Shown: positions 36,355 to 49,338, counted from the first letter of the stretch. The stretch: 64,000 bases of DNA from Ulva prolifera (GCA_023078555.1 CM041201.1:1371713-1435712); one strand, 5' to 3'. A program made the numbers and translations. The notes: generated by a model from the letters alone, not told the origin.

Positions 36355-37239
36355 TCATGTTTTAAAGTATCCGTGAGCAGCACTGCGCATGTAACTCTGT
36401 GATGTTTGCATTGGCGCTTGCGCGGCCGATGTGGATACAGTCGCTTTGCTCGATCGCCGCCGCACTCCATGTTACGGCATGCATGCAGCAGACGGACAGT
36501 GCGGTTGAACATGCATGCAACGGTTCGAGTAACATATGACTTGTCATATTCTATTCGAACAGTTGCATGCATGGCGTAAAGGGCATGTCGGTGGTGCAAC
36601 GCCATTATGACCAGAATGCTCCGCCTTGTTCACGTCAGAAATTGTGGTTAACCGATCTGACGGTATTTCAGAGGATATTGAGCGTAAGGTATGACAGATT
36701 GCAGCTAAGTGTATGTTCCGCACCGCTGTTTGGGAGATGCCTGCGTCACAGCGACGCCGACTTCACTGGCAGCATCTCCGAACGTCAGCAGATGAATTAC
36801 TGTTCCCAGGATCACTCAGTGCACATCACATGAGTACACATCACATGCCAGCAAAGCTTTGCCGCGACGGCATGATGCTTCCGCTGTCATGTTTCGAATG
36901 GACTTTGGTTGCTTACACAGCCACCCAGCGAAGCCTACAGCTTAAAATCTTGAATGTGTGCACAGCATGCACACTGCGTCTCGGAGTTGACGAAGCCTCC
37001 GCCACTACCGATTCTAGCCAGAGTGCCTTGATCACGCTTGAACGGACAAGTCAGCGTGCGAGGTTTGCGGTAGGATCAACTTGCATGCGCGCGCCGATCG
37101 GGAGCTAATGCTGGCATTTTCGTGGCTGTCACACAACTCGTCCACTACAAAGGCTTATCTCACAAAATTTCGACACCCTGCCGCTTAATCTTTATTTCGC
37201 AGTTGGGGATTTGGGCGGTCGTCTCTGCCGCTGCTGTAT
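36355..37239. other. Intergenic; palindrome at 36510-36573
   Basis: No gene is seen. The stretch holds an imperfect palindrome described separately and AT-richer DNA. Confidence 0.4.
36510..36573. repeat. Imperfect 64-bp palindrome with TGCATGCA ends
   Basis: CATGCATGCAAC...GTTCGA..TA..CATATGAC is mirrored by GTCATAT..CTA..TCGAAC..GTTGCATGCATG with about four mismatched pairs and a 2-base centre. It could form a cruciform or be a small foldback repeat. Confidence 0.8.
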
Positions 37240-39532
37240 ATGTTTGTTGCGTCGGCCGTGTTGCCGTCCAGCAACCGCCCTAGGCTGGCGGGGCACGTGC
37301 AGTTAGATCGCCGAGTATATTGCAAAGGATCCTCACAGATGGAAGAGTCTGTTAAAAAAAGTGCGGGTAGAGGGAAGCCCGTTGATTTCAACTGGACGTT
37401 GGCAAGCAGCGAAGGCCTGGGTCAAGACGCAAGCAGATATGAATTAGAGCTGCGTAACCTATTCGACTCGGAAGACGACGATTGGGCCTCGACTCCTTTG
37501 GTATGAATCCTGAAAGCACCTTACGTGCGTGAGTGTGGCTGCGTTGTTTTGTTGTTCCAAGCGTGTGTTCAGAACACCTCAGTCACACCGCGGCTTCTTC
37601 GTACGGAACCAACAGCGCCGCGACGCTCCAGAAAGGCTTTGTCAAAGCGATAAAATTCTTTCATTATGTTGACTCATGCGCATCCGAGTACACGTGCGGC
37701 TTGTTGGCACCCGCCGGGTCCACTTCGCCGTTCGGCATGCTGTATGCGCAAAGTTGGACTCTATGCTCAGCCTCAGTTACATCAGAGCATGCGATGATGT
37801 GACCGGTGGTTCATCTTCCCATCTGCCACCAGGAGTCATCCCGACACGGCACGTCGCGAACGGAGCGTGTTAAGCCGACTGCCGTTACAGCTGCCACGGC
37901 TGAGACCTTCCTACTTGATACTACGTTCGAACAGCCGCGGTACGCCTCGCAGAGGCATTGGTGCTATGATTGAAAGTTGACGGTCCTCAATGACTAGTTC
38001 AATGTTGATGTTTCACTCCGATGTCAGCCAGATTGAAGTGCGTTGCGCGCTGTTAGGCATGCCATGCGCGTTGTCCACGAGCGGGAGAATTGACGGGCGT
38101 GGCTGAACACATCCTCTTCATCAAATGCAAGCGTTTGGTACATGCAGCTTCAAGTACCTGTTCTTTTCGTGTCCTTGATCGCGATTATGCTGTACTTGGT
38201 CATAGGTTATGTCTTGGCACCTCAGCTATTGCAGTTCCGTTGAACCTTGAACTCCCAGTCAGAAACGATGCACCGTCCGTTTGTTTTTTACATCACTGTC
38301 AGGCTCCAGAGGGGCTGTCTTGTTGAGCGGGTGAGTGTTAGTCTGGAATTGCAATGCAGGATGATGGCAAGCTCATGTTTCGAGATATGACGGATGCTGA
38401 GACGCCTTCGCCGGTGAGCAAATATGTAGTAGACCTGAAGTACGAGTATGGCGCTAGATCGCTCTTCAATTTTCTTGTGAGCCTTGACGGGCTCGCAATT
38501 ATTGACCCAGCTAGTGACCTCACAACCACAAGGACCAACCCATGTCAGAGGTGCGTGTCTCCTGCTCAGAGGCATTGTGGTCAAACTGTACCCCATTTGC
38601 GGCCACATGCGTTGTGTCTTCGGCAGGGCTCCTGACGGCAACCCGTGTGTGACAATGCAGCTCAACTGGGAGGGGCCCTGTGTCGTGGTTGTCCTGTCCA
38701 GGCGAGTCACCACCAACATCTCAGCACGGGTCACGGCGTATCTGTTCCATTTAAATCTGTGTATGTTAAGTAGGCGTCTGACTGGTAGTGCGTCCCATTG
38801 TGCCCCTGAGGTGGTAAGGAGCCATTTCGAAAGGCAGTGTTCGTGCCAGTGTCTGTGTGAGTTCCCTATGATGCCATGCGCCATGCCCTGTGAGGCCTAT
38901 AGTCACACTTGCTGTCAGGGCCATGACAGTCACAATATTGTTGGCTGCTGCAACAGCGTTACCTTCCTGGAGAGAAAGCTTCACCAAGTGTCCTCTGCGA
39001 TTGTAGTGATCGAAGTTTCATGCCTTGATGTGGAAGTTGTATTAATCTCATTGCATGTGAGATTCATGTCCTCTGGCCCATGTGATGTGGGCACATCGTG
39101 TGATCTTTGGAAAACTCTGATGCGTAATGATGGCTTCTCTCTGAAGTGCTCATCAAATGCAGGTTCATGCACCGAGGAATAGAGGGTTACACGTGCGCAC
39201 CCATCACAGAATTCGCTGGGATGGGTGGCCTGAAGATGACGTGCCCCAATGCTGTCTGGTTTGATGATGAGATTTTTCTGAATTGGCCATGCCTCATTCC
39301 GCATGACATGAGACCAGCTGCGTGTGCTGATGTAAAACGCGACTACTTGATGGTTTATGCTATACGGGTACTAGACGTGGCGCCAGGCACTGTCCAGCTG
39401 CAGCAACTGATGTGGGTTGACTTTCTCCAGGGCGAAACTGGGGCACAGGGGCACGTCAAGTTTGTAGAAGGCTTTCACAGCCGTCTGCTGCGGCGGTTGG
39501 CTGAACCTGGGAAGCTGATAGCTAATTCCTGA
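37240..39532 (+). CDS. Unresolved multi-exon gene; last exon clear
   Basis: I do not recognise the product, and only parts can be modelled. The last exon, 39163-39532, is firm. It follows an ATGCAG acceptor in phase 2 and encodes about 122 residues (MHRGIEGYTCAPITEFAG..., ending KFVEGFHSRLLRRLAEPGKL) with a TGA stop. Earlier coding-like pieces are 37339-37503 (acidic, ELRNLFDSEDDDWASTPL), about 37630-37745 (KGFVKAIKFFHYVD...), and an exon starting at 38360 (DDGKLMFRDMTDAETPS..., YEYGARSLFNFLVSLDGLA). The C-terminal strand-then-helix pattern is loosely like START or Bet v 1 lipid-binding domains, but this is weak. Gene boundaries, exon number and even whether all pieces belong to one gene are uncertain. 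Confidence 0.4.
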
Positions 39533-40130
39533 CTGCCAGAAGAAGTGTGCCTACAGAGCATCTCTGCTAGATTGTTGTTCCTTTCACTGTAACTGTACAG
39601 TAGATTATGCAGAGTAGGGTGTGCAGTACAGCATGATCAGATAATACACGATTCTCTGGCTTGGACCTGATGATTCTGTCCCAACTGCTGCTAGGATAGC
39701 GAAATGTCAACTTCCGACAACAGCTTTCTCCCGTGATGGCCATATTATGCTGTTTATTGGATTTTCTGGATATAGCATTCATCAGTGTTCTTTGCTTGGG
39801 CATGTACTCTGAGATTTCAGCACCAGTGGACACCGATAATGCTGCCGACACGGCTTGGCCATGGTCGTGACGGAACGCTGTCACTGCCCCAAACCCACCA
39901 ATTGGGCATGGGGTTGAGTGGCTCTGACTTGCAGTAGCGTGTCCTTGTTGACGTCGGCCTTTGTCCACCTAAGAAGCGCGTGCTAGTGGTGTACGACACC
40001 GTGCATCGTGCAGCGTTTCCTCGCCAGTCATATGCAAAAGGACACCATGAGCATCGTAAATTCACATCAGTAATGTATCCTGACTTGCACTGCGGGAGCT
40101 AGTTCAGTTTTACACCTTCCTCAGCCCACG

Positions 40131-43100
40131 ATGCGCAGGAAAGCATGCCCGCTGAAGGTGCCACGCCTTCGGATGAAAGATGAGCTAATTAAGGTGCATA
40201 TCTAATCGATCTCGCGTGCTTCCAGGATGTTGGGCTGGCCAGTGCTTTTGCTCATGTCTGCATTGGTCGTGGCGTAGATCACGCCGACTGAAGTTTTGCT
40301 CGCACGCCGTCCCAAATTCGACAATATTCCTGAGATGTTCAGGCGGCCCCAGCTCTGGCAAATTTATTGGGCGAGGAGGTAGAGGATCCTGAAAGGGATT
40401 ACAACGCGAATCGACTGGACACGCCTCGCGGCCACGACGAAGAGATCACCGAGGCAGAGGAACTTCGGCAAGAACTTGCTACTGTAAAAAAGGATCGTGC
40501 CGAGCTCATCCACTCTCTTGCGCACATCAAGTCAAGTCTGGTCGGCACTGGCGGAGGTGAAGCACAACGAATGCAAATCCATCAACTTGAACGTGAACTT
40601 CAACTGAAGAAGTTGACGCTGAACGAGCTACGAACCACGTCCAAGAACTTAGCCAAGAGAATAGCTCACTTGTCCACCGAAATCAACGATGCCAAGCTTT
40701 TGACACCGAAGGGGTATGAGCATGAGATACTGACTATCAAACAGCTTATGAATGATATCTCCCATCTTGAAGAAGATTTGATTGAAGCAGAAGCTAAAAA
40801 TCGGTGCGACTGCTTGTTTTCAGTGATGAAAAGTCTTCTGAGGGGCTGTGTACGACTTCCATGTTGTGCAGACTGTACTATTTGCTTGGTGAACGAACAC
40901 GTCAGGATCATCTGGAGATGGAAGGGAAGGTCAAAGTGGCAAGGGCCACCAAAGATGATGCTGTTGAAGATCATGCGACGTTGACCCAGATGATGCATGA
41001 CATGCGTGCTGCAAAGGAAGAAGCAGAAAGGCAACTCGCGCAGATGAAGAAAATTCTTGAAGACGCCAAAAAAGACTGGATGAAGAAGATGAAAGACCGT
41101 AAGAAGGAGGTTCAGGAGCTGAAGCGGCGGCAGGAACGTGAGGAATTGAAGGAGCTCAAACGGTGAGTTATGAATGTGAAGAAGCCCAACATCGTGTACA
41201 GAATGTTCATCGCACGCATTACATTGTTCTGCAGACACACGGCCTTTGTTGTACGTGTGGTGAAGATTCTGCACATAGTGGCGGGCTTCTGCGTCGCCTT
41301 GCGCTGTGTCATGCTTGGTTCCTGTTGTGTCAGGTTGGACCGTGTTTCTCTGACTCTGTGTGCGAATCCTAAATCGTCTTCAGATGTGCAGAAAGGAACA
41401 ACAAGAAGAGGACACGCGCAAGGAACAGGAGCGTCTGAGGAAGATTGCGCTGGAACAGGAGGCGCATGAGATGCAGATTCAGGAGCTGGCTCCAAAGATT
41501 GAGGCAATGGAGGCATCATGGAATCGCTTGCGCACCATAACGGGTGCTGACGAACCAGAAGAAGTGATCGCATACTGGGAGGGCCTAAAGAGCAAGGAGG
41601 AGAACATGCGCCAGCTCGTTGCAAATGCTGAGGAAAGTGAAGGGGCTGTGAAGGTGAGCTTCAGAATGACGACTGTGTTCACAACACTAGTTGCATCCTG
41701 AATTGTGCAGGGTCGTTCATTCCTGACAGCTCTGCCATGGCTTCTGTCCAGCGTATTTGCGCACATCAAAGTTACCTGCTTCTGTCTGCTCTTATGAGCG
41801 CGGCCTGATCTTGGCATTTCTGCAGCAGATGTGGCTTCAGTGTGTGGGTGTCGCATCTGCAGTCCCTCTCTGCCGGTATCTGGCCAATGAGGGTCATGTG
41901 GCTCTGTGATGCCATCAATCTGTGTTGAGCCCGCCATTCCACCATGTCGGGTGGCGAACAGGTAGGCAGAGCAAACATGTGTGTGTGTGCAACGCTGCAG
42001 GGCAAGATCGAGAGCCTTCTGTGCCGCCGAAATGAGGTCCTAGAAGCGGACCCGGGGGCTGCTGGCATCAGCGAGGGCACTGCTGACCATGCGGCCGACT
42101 TCGAGGTGCGCATCAGCGACGCGCACCGCAAGGTGGAGTCCATGCGCAAGCGGTTTGAGCGGTTGCGCACGGTGTGTATCAGTGCGGACCAGGCGCTGAA
42201 GGGTATGCTTGCCCGGTCGAAGGTCGCCCTGCATGAGATGCACCCGTCTGAGCTCACACCAGCTAGTAAGATCCCGCATGGCACGCCGCCACGTGCCACC
42301 AAGCGCCTGGAGCGTAAGGAGAGGTACGCCACAGACTCCCAGAGCTACAGGCAGCTTCTTCTTACTGGATGCAGCGGGGGGTCTTGGGTGCCCGGGTGCC
42401 AGTACCAATGCGTCTATGGCCACTGTTTCTGAAGCCTTTTGGCGCGCTGTTGCTGCTGCTGCACGAATGCCTCCCATGCACTGCCCGTCCAAATGAAGAA
42501 TTAGGCATCCTGGCCTTCAATGCGATGGTCACCTGCGGTGAGGGTCCGCAGGCAGCTGTGTAGCTGTTACTGAATAGGTGCCTGCTTCGAGAATGCCTGC
42601 TTCGAGAATGCGATAGATTATGCTGGCGTCGCACACTCAGCCGCAGAGAATGGTATGCAGCGCCATGCCCAGGCTTGGTCGTCGGTCAGATCGGAATATG
42701 ACACCGCCGATCGACGAGGCCGCGTCCAAGCCCACAGCGGTACCTCCTGACAGCCCTGGCACGCCGCCGCTGGCCGCCCCGGGGAGCGATGGCGGCAACA
42801 CGATCGAAGACGACGCTTTCTTCGAGCACCTCCCGTCTCTGCTGCAAGACGTCAGCGACAAGCTCACGAAGCTGCTGGACTTGGAGGCAGATGCCGTGCA
42901 GGCCGCAGCAGCGCTTGGCCCGATGGCGTCTTTGCAACCGCCGCCGCCGCGGGACAGCATGATGCTGCCAGACGCTGAGCAGCCTGAGAACGTGAGAACT
43001 TTGCTGTGCACAAAGGCTGGATGGGTCTGCCCATGCGTGTGTGGTGCAATTCATTCGACCTACAGTCTATTTGACCCTACTTCCAGAATGTCATTCTGGG

Positions 43101-44483
43101 AAAGGCATCGTTGGCGCATGAGAGCGATCTGTGCCCTTTGGTCACTTCACTCTAGACGTATGAGTATCTCTTGTCGCGGAAATGTGTTTTCAACTGGTGC
43201 TTTGCTGGAGATGCCTTCTTTGCCTGCAGCACTGGCGATGTTTGCATGCCACCAGAGGGGGGTCTATATGGCTGTAAGTTGCTGAGAGCAATCTTTGGTG
43301 GCTGTTTGAGCACATTTTGAGTCTGCAGTGCTTCTCGCACATGGCCATATCAGACAGGGTCCAATGTGTACAGGATGACATGGCGCCAGAGGCAGCTGCT
43401 GAGGAGTCAGCAAATGGTGACGCTGCCCCAGGTGGGGAGGATGCAGAAGCACCCCTGGACACCTCTGCAACAGAGGAGCCTGATGCGGAGCCAGAAGGGC
43501 CCGAGTCTGCGGAAGGCTCTGCCGTAGCACCAGGTGAGACAGGTGACCCAGATGCAGCAGCGTTGGGTGGGGACGGCGCAGAGGGTGCCGATGAGGGGGC
43601 TGTGGCCAGCGACGCGGGTGAGGCCAGTGCTGGGGAAGGCGGCAGTGACACTGCTGCAGCAGACGCATCGCGCGTGGGTGATGCAGCAGCAGTGGAGAGC
43701 GCTGTCCTGGATGATGCGGGGGTGAGCGCGGCAGATGTGCCAGCGGTAGCGGCAGAGGAGTCGGAGGCGGAGGCAGCATCGGCAATGCCGTCCCCGACGT
43801 TTGTGCAGAAACCGACGCTGCTGGATGAGCTGCTGGACGCTGACGATGCTGTGACAGATGCAGAGCTCGAGCAGCGCATGCTGATGATGCACAAACAGAT
43901 GCCAAAGTGCGCTGCCGCCTGTGCTGCTGTTATGTTTTCAGATGCGTTTGGAGACCTGCATGCCACGCAATTAAACTTTTCAAAATGAACCAATTGAATT
44001 CTGTGATTTGAACAAGACAGCAAATTTTCATCACGTAGGTCGTCTTCTTGTGTGCCAGTTGGGCAGAGATTGCGGCAGTAGGTGCACCTGCGATGTGCCG
44101 GCAGACATCGTCGATGGATGAACAGCGCAACGACGCACCGCCTGACAGTATGTGCCTCATGGTGCCTGTGTGTGCTGTACAGGCTGGACTGGTCTGGGGC
44201 GCCGCTGATGGACCCCGTGAACCCGGAGCTGAAGGGCATCCTGCCCGACTTGGGTGCAATGACGAAGCGCGTGAAGGGCCGGCGCAGGCCCGATAAGGCC
44301 GTTGCGCTGGACAGCATCATGGGATACACGCATGACGATCGCTTCGAAGAAGACGACGAAGACGCGGATGGCGGCGACGGGGACGACGACAAGGACGCGG
44401 TGGTGGAGCGCGACCAGATCAAGCGCATGGCTGCTAAGATGGAGGCCCGTGCGGCGAAGGCGCGCGCCGAGGCGGCGGAGTGA
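40131..44483 (+). CDS. Outer dynein arm docking protein, ODAD3/CCDC151 (ODA10)-like, eight exons
   Basis: Exons 40343-40803, 40872-41162, 41392-41653, 42001-42323, 42661-42991, 43374-43906 and 44183-44483 join in frame; 40131-40193 is a likely first exon. The total is about 854 residues. Long coiled coils run from exon 2 to exon 4. RLYYLLGERTRQDHLEMEGK aligns with the middle coil of CCDC151. RLRTITGADEPEEVIAYW matches the 'KVKDATGTDE...V' segment shared by ODA docking proteins. The C-terminus (DRFEEDDEDADG, then VVERDQIKRMAAKMEARAAKAR) parallels the 'FFDEESEEED...VVTRxxLKxRSxKLIE' tail of ODAD3, which favours ODAD3 over ODAD1/CCDC63. This family helps place outer dynein arms on axonemal doublets, so the organism has motile cilia. 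A 178-residue Ala/Glu/Asp-rich exon (43374-43906) is an unusual insertion. The exon 1 start is the weakest part. Confidence 0.75.
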
Positions 44484-45362
44484 ATGCTGCTGACAGGTTG
44501 TGCACCATGGTGTGCAGTGCTGTGGTGTCCTTGCACCAGTCTGCACCTGGGGTTCCGCTCAATACGCAGCCGGCGGCTGTTGGATCAGGTGATCAGGCTG
44601 GGCCAGCATGTGTGAGGGTTATGCGACGGTGTCTGTTGTATGATGGTTCATGCAGCTGGCCACACATGCACGGTGCGGGTGGGTGCATGGTCTTGGCTAT
44701 CAGTGGCCTGGAGACACGGTTGGAGCTGAGTGGCGTGTTGTGCACCGATAACAGGATCACTGCTGGATCCTTCATGGTCCATAAATTTGCACGGATGTGG
44801 AACTGACTGACTGTCAGGGAATCGGAACTGCAGGCTACGAAAACTTGGATGTATGGGGTACTGGACAATGTGGTCATGGTGGTTTGGGAGACTTTGGAAT
44901 ATGCGCATTCCATCAGATTGCAGCTTGGCCAAGCCTGGGATTACCTGGTTCCAAGTCATAGCTGTTTCTCAGTGTGATCTTGCAGGTGCTAAGAAGCAAG
45001 CTGCTGTTGTTTTCAGTGTTAAAAATTCCCGTGGAGGCGATGATGTTTTGTGTCACCTGCGGATACGATACAAATGTTGTGGTGGAGGAAAGGCGGACAC
45101 ATCCGTAACGACAATGTGTGGTGCTCTGATCTGGGCCACAGCATCACATCGTACTTGGCTGGTCCAGATCGAGCCATCTCTAGGGATGCATACATCTTTC
45201 CTGAAGTCTTCCAACGTTCATGAGACTATAAAGCATCTGGATTGAAGTGCCGTGATCGTTGTTTGTCCCTGTTGACGCGGTCCAACGTCATCCGTCTTCT
45301 CTACCTGCCAGTCAGTCCTACCACCCGTAGTTTTCAATTCCGTCTTACCGCATTCCATCATA

Positions 45363-47297
45363 ATGGGTAAGGAAATCGCGATCATCTCTACATCGGCCTC
45401 TGAGCTTGGTGGCGGGCCTACTGGATGCTGGTACGCAAAAGCTTGCCTGTTTGCTTGGGAGCGTGCATGTCGCTCGAATACATGGGGTGCCATGCAATGC
45501 CTTTCACGGCGTCCTTGCGACGCCCACAGCGACGGCCCTGCAGCAGAGTCAAGTTCATGACACCGTAGGCGTTGTATGGGATATTAATGCATGCTTCTGA
45601 CATTGATGCTGTGAGCCATAGACGTCGCAACGCATGGCCTGTTGCAGTGATCAGGCCATCTGTGACCGGCTCCCCATTTACTTTCCCGAACATCTCCAGC
45701 GAGCACACCATCTTCACATGCATTTGTAGTGACTGTTAATACCATGAGTACGTCTGCATATGTTTGCAGGGCCGAGGAGATTATGGCACCTCTGTCCATG
45801 TTCAAACAGGCTGGCCACAACGTGACCGTGTACTCAATTCAAGGGGGCAAAGTCCCGATCGACGATGTGTCCCTTGGAGATGACTTCCGCACAGAGGACG
45901 TTGACAAGTTTCTTGCGGACGGTGTGCATCTCAGCATCACTTGTGCCAAGCTTCACACAGGCAATCCCTATCAGCCCTGCAGCTCACACATCAACAACAA
46001 AAAATTGTTGCAACAATCTGCACTGCCTGTCAAGGTTTCTGGATGGCTCTGCTTGCAAGTGTAGTGCTTGAGAATGACTTGGATAAGCAGCATGACCTAT
46101 ACCACGTCCAAGCAATGTATCTAGCACCCTGTGCATCAACTTTGCCACGACAATAGAAGCGCCGTCTGCAATGCTAATTTACATCCTAGGTCAAGGCGGA
46201 CTGCAATGCAACGATGTTTACCGATGCGTGACACGCACACAGCTGCAGGTGGCCAGGCACAGATACTCCTGCAATGTGTCAAGCACCTGACGCACACTTT
46301 CACAAGAATAGACAAAGGTTTCCTCCTGAAGTCGTGATGACAGTCTATGTGTGATTGAATGTCTCAAAATGCATGCAGACTCGTGCACGGACATCTTGAA
46401 CCAAACCCAGTCAATTGATCGTCTACCAAAACCAGATCAATTCGATGCTGTGTACCTGCCTGGCGGCCATGGCGCCTGTGCTGACTTCCCTGACAACCAG
46501 AAGCTGCAACAATTTCTAGCCACGATGTTCGAGCAAGGCAAGATCGTATCGTCCGTGTGCCATGGCCCAGTGGCATTTGCAAACGTCAAGCTGTCATCTG
46601 GAGAAGCTTTGGTGAAAGACAAAAAGGTGCACAAACCCTCTCAATGCCTATGTGTCTATACAATGATGCACTACAGAGCTGACACAATACAAGCTCTGCA
46701 TGCTTGTAGTGGAACAATCTACGTGCATGTGCTGTCCTCATACATTTGCAGTGAGCTTGTCACCATCTGACACCTCAGAATGCTTGAAGAGGCTTTCGGC
46801 AGCGCCCTGCGGCTAACCTATGCCCACCTGCAATCAGCTGCATGTTCCTTAGGCTTATCGATGATGTAAGACCTGTCTGCATGTCCCGATGCCATGGCGA
46901 CCGCAGTCGTGCAATGGCCACACCATACAAGTGATTGTTATGATGCCATCTTTCCAGGGGACAGTGCCCAGGACATTTGATTGATGTATGCACGGTTCAG
47001 TCCAGTGTCAACGAATGTCTTGAAAGTTCATGTACCCCAGTTTCATCAGGAGTATCCCATCAACAGAGGCAGTAGTTGCAGGTGACAGGCTTCAGCAACA
47101 GCGAAGAGGAAGCCGTTGGAAAGACCGACATCGTTCCATTCCTCCTGGAGGACAAGCTGAAGGAGCTAGGAGGTGACTACCGAAAAGCAGCTCAGGATTG
47201 GGGAGAGTACGCCGTTGCCGACGGGAACTTGATAACTGGGCAGAACCCCTCATCTAGCAAGGCTGTCGCGCAGCTGGTCCTCGACTCATTGGCGTGA
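45363..47297 (+). CDS. DJ-1/PfpI family protein, Hsp31-like
   Basis: Four exons (45363-45430, 45770-45921, 46379-46626, 47082-47297) join with phases 2, 1, 0 to 227 residues, a typical length for the Hsp31-like branch. The fold's hallmarks are in place: TGCWAEEIMAP carries the conserved Glu (E25/E26), AVYLPGGHGACADF is the GGHG loop, and VSSVCHGPVAF is the nucleophile elbow with Cys134 next to His135. The C-terminal exon has VPFLLEDKL and NLITGQNPSSS, as expected. Family members act as glyoxalase III or chaperone/deglycase-type stress proteins in the cytosol; which activity applies cannot be told from sequence. The start ATG opens MGKEIAIISTSA, the normal first beta strand. Intron 2 ends AAAATGCATGCAG. 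Confidence 0.93.
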
Positions 47298-48050
47298 GCG
47301 GTCGTGTTGTTGAAGTTTGCAACTCCACCATGCGTCTACAAACCATACAAGGTGCAATATATCAGTGACAAGTCACATCATCAATGCAAAACTGAAATGT
47401 TTGAAAGACCATTGACAACATGGATCTGAGTTTGTAGCCTGAACGGTACGGACTAATTTCTGTAAGGAATTTTTTTGCGCTCATGTGGTACCGACAGTCT
47501 GTTTCCCTAACGTCACATGGTTATGTCGCCAACCTCGAACAGTTGTGACTTGAACAAACAATGTGTGTGAATTGTTACCATTCCGAGGCACCTACACCGT
47601 TTGGAGAGTGGTGTGATCAAAGGTACCTCATTCTTGCTTGGGACCGCCGCAAGTTGAGCAGAATATCCATTGCCGAGTCCGTAGCTTCATTGTATCTGAG
47701 GCATACCGGCTAGTACGGCCGCCTAGCCCCAACAATGGACCCTCAAATACCGCTTTGAAGTTTGTCTAGTTAAGAGGGTGGGTGCACCACGCCACGGTGT
47801 CAAGACCATGCAACAACTGTTTGCAATATGTTGGCGCTGTGCAAGCCACAATGGCTATTGGTGTTGTGAAAGTGCCTCGTAGCGCACAAGGCAGGTGCAC
47901 ATGCGAATGCATGCACGGGGTGACACGTGGCAGTCACCAGCCCGTGAATGAGAAGACACATTCCAGCTCTCTGTATAGGTCGAACAAGGTCATGGCTCAA
48001 GTATCTGACTCAGATACTGACCATGCAGGTGTGATCCCAGATCTCAGGCG
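47298..48050. other. Intergenic, nothing seen
   Basis: No gene or clear repeat is supported between the DJ-1-like gene and the LTR-element fossil. Confidence 0.5.
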
Positions 48051-49040
48051 TCAGTTGTTAAGTACTCCGCACACATACTTAACATTTCGCCCATTAACAT
48101 TTCGCCCAACTAAACTTACGGTATGACGCTTCCACTCGCGCTTGCATTCGAACAATTGCCCATGCGGTGCCGCGGCAGTATCCACCGAGATGTGTGTACA
48201 CGACAATTTGGTTGCGAAGGGCAGGAACACGGTCAGCGTCGTTCTAACGCATCCGATAGCGTCATGCTTACACGTCAGGATATGCACAAAAGCATACACC
48301 GTGCCGTATCATTGAAGGTTGCTACCACATACACCCGGCCAGCGTGGTCCGAGTTGGACACATGCAGCAAATCAATGTGAATCACAGGGGTGGGGAATGC
48401 GTCCCTATGATCTAAGGCCGTCGTCTTTGTGGCAATCATGGCATTGCGCGAAGGACATGCATGACCCTCGGGTGTAGACAAGCACGCCACTGCCACTGTT
48501 GCCGGTGAAGTACTATCGATCAAAACCGCATCCATTCGCTCTCTTAACACGAGCGTCCTCATTCGGCATATCTCTTGTTGGGAATGTGGTTCTGTCTCTT
48601 GCCGGACTACTTCCGTTGGGCACTGGTGGGTGCTTCGGGCCGTGTGCCAAGTCCTTGAGTCGAATGTACTGCAGCGTGGAAATGCTTGTCGACTTCGAGT
48701 GCGCCAATTGCGTGACCAGCCCACAAGTAGATGTGATGGAATCGCGCATTCCGCGCACCTTGGTCAAGTCGTGATGATGTTGGAGCGTAGTACCTACAAA
48801 CTGTTATAAAGGATAAGGGGACTCCAGCGTAAGATGCCAACTTCGTCACATCGGCATCATCATCAAGAATAATGTGCGAGTGTGCACAGATGTGTAAACC
48901 ACATTTAACGATGATTTGATGGCACTCCGAAACTGTGACTCATGAGCGGCGGAAAAGCACACACCCAACATTGAAAAAGACCCGTCAACTTTTCCAAACC
49001 ATTGTGCAGAATGGTTTCTGTTGAGGGTGTGAATCTCCTC
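48050..49040 (-). mobile_element. LTR-retrotransposon pol fossil (RNase H to integrase)
   Basis: The minus strand shows, in order, traces of an RNase H region (about 48850-49040), and an integrase core start (TPVIHIDLLHVSNSD, about 48330-48390). An integrase-like continuation (KLSCTHISVDTAAAPHGQLF, about 48140-48220) follows. The order and the PHGQ-type motif suggest a Ty3/Gypsy-like element. It is broken in several places, and I see no LTRs, so it is an old remnant. It lies about 230 bp from tRNA-Asp. Confidence 0.5.
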
Positions 49041-49267
49041 CACGGAACCTCAAAAACACACCTCACGAGCCATGAACCGGCCCAGGCTTATTGATGAGTC
49101 CATGTGCGACTTCGCACATGCCCCATATGGAGTTGTTGGTCAAATGTGGGGTATACTAACCACTCGGAGCAGCAGGTAATAATCTCTATAGGAGCCATCA
49201 CATTGGAATGCAACACGGCCATCATCAAGGACAGGAACAACGACGGCAGATTCCAAAACGAATTGTC

Positions 49268-49338
49268 TTCCCGGCCGGGAATTGAACCCGGGTCTCCCGC
49301 GTGACAGGCGGGGATTCTAACCACTATACTACCGAGAA
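49268..49338 (-). tRNA. tRNA-Asp (GTC)
   Basis: On the minus strand the 71-nt gene folds with acceptor TTCTCGG/CCGGGAA, anticodon arm CCCGC-CTGTCAC-GCGGG (anticodon GTC) and T-arm CCGGG-TTCAATT-CCCGG. It has the eukaryotic Asp signature GTAGTATAGTGGTTAG. There is no intron and no encoded CCA. Confidence 0.97.

Noticed and set aside
38150-38235. Hydrophobic frame resembling a membrane span (VPVLFVSLIAIMLYLVIGYV)
   Set aside because: It ends at a stop and does not fit the flanking exon phases; it may be intronic, so it is not called as part of the gene.
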